The notes below the pieces were generated by a model that saw only the letters and a list, made by a program, of their open reading frames with translations, did no database searches and had not been told where the DNA came from. From contig JAJZCT010000161.1 of assembly GCA_021828925.1 (NCBI GenBank), forward strand, positions 1-7,289: a stretch of DNA of 7,289 nt, read 5' to 3'. A program made the position numbers and the translations under genes. Every line of letters starts with the position of its first letter. Position 1 is the stretch's first letter. This document shows, piece by piece, positions 6,392 through 7,289 of this stretch. This DNA is from Planctomycetota bacterium (GTDB lineage: Bacteria > Planctomycetota > Phycisphaerae > WQYP01).

Positions 6392-7273
6392 TTAAGCACG
6401 GGGGCTTTGTGCCCAGTGCAGCTTGCTGCCTAACCTTTGCCAATGGGTAAGCGTCGGATTCTCGACCAGTTGCAGCGGCTTGGCCGCCCGACGCACCACC
6501 ATATGTTGTCCCGCCACCAGTGGTTGACTTATCTGCCCGTCAAAACTTACATGTGTCCCGGAATTGACTCGGATTGGCGTAATGCGTATTTCCGTCTCAG
6601 CCGGCACCACCACTGGGCGAAACGACAACGAGTGCGGGCAAATGGGGGTAATTACCAGCGCCTGGAGATCGGGGGAAATCAGCGGGCCGCCCGCGGAAAG
6701 ATTGTACCCGGTAGATCCCGAGGACGTTGACACTATTAAGCCGTCTCCACGAAACGTCGTCGTGTCCTCCCCGTTAATGGTAATGGTTAATTGTACCATT
6801 CGAAAGGGTATGCCCGCGTTAATGACGATATCATTCAGGGCGGCACAGTGAAAGGCGGGTGCCGCTGCCGGTTCCAGTTTTCCCGCTGCACCATCGGCCG
6901 CGCTTTCCGCAGTATTAATGATAGTTCCATCCAGCATCAGGCGCTGCGAAATTTGTAATTCTCCACTCAGGAGTCGCGGCAATTGGGTGCGAAATTCCTC
7001 CACTGTAAATGACGCCAGATATCCCAGTTTGCCAAAGTTAATGCCGACCAGAGCGGCCCTCATGCCGGTAATAAATCTGGCAGCCTGTAAAATCGTCCCG
7101 TCGCCGCCCAGAAGTATCAACACGTCAGGGTCGAACGCGTCAAATGCTTCGCGGGAAATCGTCGGCATCATTCGCACATCGTGCCCGACGTGGCCGCGCA
7201 GGGTTTCCAGCAGGTTCTGTGCCGCTGCTACCGCGTCCGATTTATCCAAATTAGGGGCCAAGGCAATTCGCAT
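6392..7273 (-). CDS. nadK: NAD kinase
   Basis: NAD kinase phosphorylates NAD+ with ATP or polyphosphate to make NADP+, in the cytosol. The signature motifs are complete: LLGGDGT (54-60, catalytic Asp 58), NFGKLGYLA (79-87), ALNDIVI (145-151), RGDGLIVSTSSGSTGY (175-190), ITPICPHSLSFRPVV (208-222) and SFDGQ (243-247). At 293 aa it has the normal bacterial length. One oddity is an Ala-rich, probably flexible segment (about 121-141) where most homologues have a short turn. The ATG at 7273 is the first start after an in-frame TGA on the minus strand at 7282-7280, so the start is well fixed. No terminator is seen after the gene, so transcription probably continues into the membrane protein gene 66 bases on. 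Confidence 0.96.
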   Translation of the reverse strand: MRIALAPNLDKSDAVAAAQNLLETLRGHVGHDVRMMPTISREAFDAFDPDVLILLGGDGTILQAARFITGMRAALVGINFGKLGYLASFTVEEFRTQLPRLLSGELQISQRLMLDGTIINTAESAADGAAGKLEPAAAPAFHCAALNDIVINAGIPFRMVQLTITINGEDTTTFRGDGLIVSTSSGSTGYNLSAGGPLISPDLQALVITPICPHSLSFRPVVVPAETEIRITPIRVNSGTHVSFDGQISQPLVAGQHMVVRRAAKPLQLVENPTLTHWQRLGSKLHWAQSPRA

Positions 7274-7289
7274 AACCCATCAGAATACC

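Noticed and set aside
1..7289. CRISPR arrays, insertion sequences, tRNA or rRNA genes, defence or secretion systems
   Set aside because: I looked for spaced repeats, transposase motifs, terminal inverted repeats and structured RNA genes on both strands and saw none.

Overview
The window has a mixed, moderately high GC content and looks like a chromosomal segment from a bacterium of the Planctomycetota/Verrucomicrobiota type, with Phycisphaerae-like planctomycetes as the best guess. The main support is two adjacent secreted proteins with PEP-CTERM-type (exosortase) sorting tails, one of them a pectinesterase. A LacI-family regulator sits beside them, and Shine-Dalgarno sites are absent or weak on most plus-strand genes. 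The lineage is an inference; no rRNA or other phylogenetic marker is present.

Left half, plus strand. The window opens with the last 47 codons of a PEP-CTERM protein (2-145), followed by a long hairpin plus a T5 tract that reads as its intrinsic terminator (155-219). Next come a secreted CE8 pectinesterase with a degenerate PEP-CTERM tail (316-1593), a LacI-family regulator (1637-2875, true start possibly 1838) and the ribosome-rescue hydrolase ArfB (2951-3394). ArfB has an extended -10 promoter so close to its ATG that its mRNA is probably leaderless. The pectinesterase and LacI genes plausibly form a pectin-use unit. ArfB is an unrelated housekeeping gene with its own promoter.

Right half, minus strand, read from right to left. 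NAD kinase (7273-6392) is followed by an unrecognised multi-spanning membrane protein (6325-4607) and an M42-like metallo-aminopeptidase (4594-3398). The peptidase starts with TTG, and its Shine-Dalgarno sequence begins immediately after the stop codon of the membrane protein gene, so those two genes look translationally coupled. The 66-base gap after nadK carries a tandem 9-mer at 11-bp period and an 11-bp palindrome, which may be a regulatory site. The two gene blocks converge with only 3 bp between stop codons, at a hairpin that may terminate both.

The window is mostly ordinary. There are no mobile elements, CRISPR arrays, RNA genes or obvious defence systems. The least explained element is the membrane protein coupled to the peptidase.
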